From an uncultured Phocaeicola sp. (GTDB lineage Bacteria > Bacteroidota > Bacteroidia > Bacteroidales > Bacteroidaceae): a stretch of DNA of 23,749 bases. The position numbers and the translations under genes are program-made. Numbering within the stretch: position 1 is the stretch's first letter; each line of letters begins with the position of its first letter. Below the pieces are notes generated by a model. The model searched no databases, was not told the origin of the DNA, and was given only the letters and a program-made list of their open reading frames with translations. The DNA is taken from positions 1 to 23,749 of the forward strand of contig CARCZS010000034.1 in the NCBI GenBank assembly GCA_948956705.1, given 5' to 3'. Positions 20,563 through 23,749 of this stretch are shown here, piece after piece.

Positions 20563-21129
20563 CTATCGTCTATTTCTAAAATAATTGTTAATTTTTTCTT
20601 TGAGTCGGGTTACGGCTTTTTGTAACTGGGCATCTACTGTTTTAGGGCTTATATTAAGTTCTTCGGCAACGGAAGCATAACTTTGTTTTTCTTCGCGGAC
20701 TTTAATAAAGATTGTTCGGCAACGTTCAGGTAATTCATTCAGTGAGTTCTCATAAATGTTAAATAACTCTTCATTCATCATTTGTTCTTCAGGAGAAAGG
20801 TTGGAAGAAGATATTTCCGGCATATTTTCCAGAGGCGAGGCTTCCCTCCTTTGTTCTTTTTCCAAATAGTTCAGAGCGGCATTTCTTATTAATATATAGC
20901 TGTACTTATTAAAATCATCGGGAATAAGCTGACTTTTTCGATGATTCCAAAGCGTGGTAAAAACATCTAAAATTACTTCTTGAGCCCATTCATCCCGTTG
21001 AAGGTAATAAAAGGCGATACGAAAGAAACGGTCATAATACATATCGTATAAAGACCGGAAAGCCTGTTGGGAATCATGCTTCTGTATTTCTTTGAGTAGT
21101 TCAGTTGCCTCCATTGCCGTGTTGGGCAT
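20563..21129 (-). CDS. ECF sigma-70 family RNA polymerase sigma factor (FecI-like)
   Basis: Alternative sigma factor expected to direct transcription of its own receptor operon when FecR is triggered. Region 2 is visible as AFRSLYDMYYDRFFRIAFYYL through VFTTLWNHR. Region 4 runs from LPERCRTIFIKV through SYASVAEELNISPKTVDAQL to KLEKI-like helix residues at the C-terminus, with the helix-turn-helix in the middle. I chose the ATG at 21129 (188 residues). The longest frame starts at 21189, but a perfect -7 promoter motif lies inside that extension at 21154-21161, and the extension (IYILVALHPIITLT) does not resemble a sigma N-terminus. ATG at 21114 (MEATELLKEIQ) is equally possible and gives the most canonical N-terminus. 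Followed by the small lipoprotein and fecR. Confidence 0.93.
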   Translation of the reverse strand: MPNTAMEATELLKEIQKHDSQQAFRSLYDMYYDRFFRIAFYYLQRDEWAQEVILDVFTTLWNHRKSQLIPDDFNKYSYILIRNAALNYLEKEQRREASPLENMPEISSSNLSPEEQMMNEELFNIYENSLNELPERCRTIFIKVREEKQSYASVAEELNISPKTVDAQLQKAVTRLKEKINNYFRNRR

Positions 21130-21153
21130 GTTTGTTAATGTTATAATCGGATG

Positions 21154-21161
21154 CAAAGCTA
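21154..21161 (-). promoter_or_regulatory. -7 promoter element upstream of the ECF sigma gene
   Basis: On the minus strand this reads TAGCTTTG, a full match to TAnnTTTG. Transcription would start near 21147, giving an 18-nt leader to the ATG at 21129 or 33 nt to the one at 21114. This fits a housekeeping promoter driving basal expression of the signalling operon. No clear -33 element is seen. The site falls inside the longest possible sigma ORF and so argues against the 21189 start. Confidence 0.6.
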
Positions 21162-21241
21162 CTAAAATGTAAATAGATGTGCTATTCATTTTAGAACTTT
21201 TAGTTTTGATTTATTGTATGAGAGGAACTGAAGCCTTCTTC

Positions 21242-22228
21242 TTAGTATCTGTCTTGGCAATTTTCTTCTTTCAATTTGTATTTTACTTGGTTGGCAATAC
21301 TGAATATACCTATTCCTCCTTTTATATTATTGGGAATAAGGGGAACTGCATAAATAAAATTTTCGGCATCAAAATCTAATGCAGAGGACATGGCATACAA
21401 ATATCTATGTTCGCTTTCTGAAATACTGTAAAACCGGATACTGATATATCGCTCTGCTTTCTGAGAATCTATATGTATATAGTTGATGTCTTCTTTTAAA
21501 TCTATCGTCATGTTATATTCCCTGTTTTTAAAATAACAGCTTTTAAAAAGGCCAAAATAATTGTTCCATTTCTGAATAAGCTCGAATCCTTCATCTATAG
21601 CATGTCCGGGTTTGCCGTCTGTCAAGGCGGTGTCATAAATATAATTATAGTTATAAGTCGTGTCAATACTGAGAGTGTCCCTGCCGTCATGCCATTTATG
21701 AGAATAAAAAATCTGTTTTATTTCAAGACGATAGTATGTATTCTCTGCCTCTATATCGGGTTGTTTTAATTGAATGTTAAGCCGAAGATAATTGTCATAT
21801 ACAGGCTTGCCTCCTACCCAGCTGTTATAATCTCTTAAACTTATATAGGTTGTATCTACATTTATAATCTGTAAGGGTGCACTGATGCGTGTTTCCGCTT
21901 TTGCTTTATATTTACCATTTTCTGAAGAAGCCTCTATTTTCACTTTATCTCCTGTTCGGAATATGCTTTTTACTGGGTAGTAATCATCTTCCGCAGTGAT
22001 TGTTTCTGACAGTTTTCCATTGATATACAGGTGTATGATACCATCGGTGACAGGAGTGGTAGCTGTCCATCCTGTGTAATGCAGATAAATCCGGTTATCG
22101 TTATTTTCAGTTTGCATCATGGCATTTACGATCAGTTTTTTAGGTTCATCATCGGGTAAATAGCCAATGGTATTGGTACATGCGCCTAAAATAACAAATA
22201 CACAAAGAAATAAAAGGTATTTTTTCAT
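21242..22228 (-). CDS. DUF4249 family outer-membrane lipoprotein (copy 2)
   Basis: A 328-residue paralogue of the lipoprotein at 15462-16493. It has lipobox LGAC with C17, followed by the same ordered motifs: KLIVNAMM, DGIIHLYINGKLSETI, FRTGDKVKIEA, YDTALTDGKPG and PNNIKGGIGIFSIAN. The copies differ in the central region, where loops probably diverge, and this one has a slightly longer charged C-terminal tail (KLKEENCQDRY). It starts 6 bp after the stop of the upstream receptor copy, the same spacing as in copy 1, so the receptor-lipoprotein pair appears duplicated as a unit. It is intact as an ORF, but expression depends on whatever drives the damaged or edge-cut receptor upstream. Function unknown; a surface partner of the receptor is inferred. 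Confidence 0.9.
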   Translation of the reverse strand: MKKYLLFLCVFVILGACTNTIGYLPDDEPKKLIVNAMMQTENNDNRIYLHYTGWTATTPVTDGIIHLYINGKLSETITAEDDYYPVKSIFRTGDKVKIEASSENGKYKAKAETRISAPLQIINVDTTYISLRDYNSWVGGKPVYDNYLRLNIQLKQPDIEAENTYYRLEIKQIFYSHKWHDGRDTLSIDTTYNYNYIYDTALTDGKPGHAIDEGFELIQKWNNYFGLFKSCYFKNREYNMTIDLKEDINYIHIDSQKAERYISIRFYSISESEHRYLYAMSSALDFDAENFIYAVPLIPNNIKGGIGIFSIANQVKYKLKEENCQDRY

Positions 22229-22234
22229 TGGATT

Positions 22235-23701
22235 TTAAAATTTATAAGTGTATGAAAATGAAGGGATACATGGCAAGATTGTCATTTTTTTCAATATAGG
22301 CTTTCCTGTTTGTGCTTCCCTGCTGATATAGACAAAGTTGGGGTTCATGGCATTGTAGGCATTTAGGATACTGATATTCCATATCCGTTCTCCGTGCCGG
22401 GTCTGTTTATGGAAGTTGAATCCTATATTCAATTGGTGGCTTGCAGGCAATCTGTAGTTATTTCGTGAACTATAATGATCCATATCTCCTTTGTTCAAAT
22501 TATCCATAATCCAGGAAGGTGGTACATTGGTAGGTGGTAGTTCTGTATGTGTCTTCTCTGTAGGAAGTGTTGCCATGCAACCTGATGCATAAGTCCATGA
22601 CATATTGAAGTCGATCCGTCGTGTCAATTGATAATTTAGAGTGAGATTCAAGGTATGTCGGCGGTCATATTGGTAAGGGAAATGTTTACCATTATTGATC
22701 CCGTCCGTACTGAATTGCCGGTCGGATTTGGATAGGGTGTAATTAATCCATCCAGTAAGGAGCCCTGCAGTTTTTTGTGCCATAAACTCCACTCCGAATG
22801 AACGTCCTTTGCCCATTTCTACTTTGTCTTCCCAGTTATGGGAAGAACCTAGAAAACTTTCTCCGTCTTTATATTCTAATACATTATACATATCTTTATA
22901 GTATCCTTCTATGGAAAATTCCCAATTCTTGATACCGGTATAGTATACTCCTACAGCATATTGAAAAGATTTCATGGGGCGGATGTGGCGTGTGACGGGC
23001 ACCCAAAGGTCGGAAGGCATGGCCAGTGATGCAGTAGATAATAATTGGGTACACTGGCTCATCTGTGAAAAAGAACTTTTTAAGATGATATTTGAGGTCG
23101 CTTGGAAACTTATGGAAAGACGGGATTGCAAAGAAAGATAAGTCTGTTTTTGTACATTAAAAAATGAAAAGTGCAATCCGGCATTTATTTTCCAATGTTC
23201 GTTCAGAATAAGATCATCTTCGGCATACAAGGAAAAGTCATGAGCATGGATATGAGAATTGTTCAAACTATAATTGTCGTTAGTTTGTGGATATCCATTG
23301 TCGGAATTGTGTTGATTTACGGTCTGCACTTCCGGAGCGAACTGATGATATATGTATTTCGCTCCAAATTTGATGTTGTGTGCCGGTAACGGATGATAAT
23401 CAAAATCCGTACTAATGCTAAGATCACTGATGCCGGAGTGAAACAGATTGTTGGAACCATTGATGATTGTGGAACCATCAGGTTGTTGTATGCTGGAAGT
23501 TTCCTCTTGTCTGATATCAAAAACATAACGATTGTATGCCAGCGTAGTATTACTGAATAGTTGGGGGGTGAAAACATGATTCCAGCGTGTGTTCAGTAAT
23601 ATGTTTCCCCAATTGTGAGTTTGCTTGAACTTATCTTCATCTTTGTATTTAACGTGAGTTCGAAATAAGAATAAATATATTTCACTTATAATTAGAAACA
23701 T
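22235..23701 (-). CDS. TonB-dependent receptor, barrel half only (5'-truncated or interrupted copy)
   Basis: Paralogue of the receptor at 16500-19175, matching it from about that protein's residue 417 to its C-terminus. Shared segments include KVEMGKGR, TGWINYTL, PYQYDRRH, SWTYASG, NNYRLPASHQLN and the final SFSYTYKF. Only the beta-barrel is present; no signal peptide, STN, regulatory-like or plug domain can be found. Similarity begins around YKDEDKF (about 23655). The residues before it (MFLIISEIYLFLF) come from DNA that is only about 22% GC, and neither other minus-strand frame there restores receptor sequence; both contain stops. This frame has no stop up to the window edge, so the ATG at 23701 is only the first available start, and the true 5' end may lie outside. 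A barrel without plug or signal peptide should not form a working transporter. It is either a remnant or has an upstream insertion or rearrangement. Confidence 0.75.
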   Translation of the reverse strand: MFLIISEIYLFLFRTHVKYKDEDKFKQTHNWGNILLNTRWNHVFTPQLFSNTTLAYNRYVFDIRQEETSSIQQPDGSTIINGSNNLFHSGISDLSISTDFDYHPLPAHNIKFGAKYIYHQFAPEVQTVNQHNSDNGYPQTNDNYSLNNSHIHAHDFSLYAEDDLILNEHWKINAGLHFSFFNVQKQTYLSLQSRLSISFQATSNIILKSSFSQMSQCTQLLSTASLAMPSDLWVPVTRHIRPMKSFQYAVGVYYTGIKNWEFSIEGYYKDMYNVLEYKDGESFLGSSHNWEDKVEMGKGRSFGVEFMAQKTAGLLTGWINYTLSKSDRQFSTDGINNGKHFPYQYDRRHTLNLTLNYQLTRRIDFNMSWTYASGCMATLPTEKTHTELPPTNVPPSWIMDNLNKGDMDHYSSRNNYRLPASHQLNIGFNFHKQTRHGERIWNISILNAYNAMNPNFVYISREAQTGKPILKKMTILPCIPSFSYTYKF

Positions 23702-23749
23702 AGCGATAAAAGTATTAAATTTATAGTGCTGAATTATAACATTTAAACG

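Overview
The window looks like chromosomal DNA of a gut Bacteroidales bacterium (Bacteroides/Phocaeicola type; species not assigned). The evidence is a hybrid two-component system (HTCS) beside a glycoside-hydrolase operon, FecI/FecR/TonB-receptor signalling genes, DUF4249 lipoproteins, and several matches to the Bacteroides -7 promoter element TAnnTTTG. There are no tRNA, rRNA, CRISPR or transposase genes.

Region 1 (1-427) has no gene. It carries three short direct repeats and lies downstream of the HTCS gene. Region 2 (428-15430) is a xylan side-chain utilisation locus. A leftward HTCS sensor-regulator is separated by a 230-bp divergent regulatory region from a rightward five-gene operon: GH43-CBM6-like-CE1 fusion, GH43, GH115, GH67 and an SGNH/SASA-type carbohydrate acetylesterase. 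Gene spacings run from a 4-bp overlap to 27 bp. Together the products should remove arabinose, xylose, ferulate, (4-O-methyl)glucuronic acid and acetyl groups from decorated xylan or its oligosaccharides. No SusC/SusD pair and no GH10/GH11/GH5/GH30 endo-xylanase is visible, so the locus probably depends on another locus, or on sequence left of the window, for backbone cutting and import. A 10-bp direct repeat with a 21-bp period sits just upstream of the operon promoter and is a good candidate for the HTCS operator.

Region 3 (15462-23749) is transcribed leftward and is visibly more AT-rich. It contains an ECF sigma factor, a small lipoprotein, a FecR-type anti-sigma factor, a TonB-dependent receptor with an N-terminal STN signalling domain, and a DUF4249 lipoprotein. 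This is a self-regulated, cell-surface-signalling uptake locus of unknown substrate. Upstream of it lies a second, diverged copy of the receptor/DUF4249 pair. Only the beta-barrel half of that receptor is recognisable. Its homology to the first copy stops about 100 bp before the window edge, in very AT-rich DNA, so it is either a 5'-truncated remnant or a gene interrupted near the edge.

The most notable points are the 21-bp-phased operator-like repeats, the translationally coupled GH115/GH67 pair, the small lipoprotein inserted between sigma and anti-sigma genes, and the duplicated receptor cassette with one plug-less copy.
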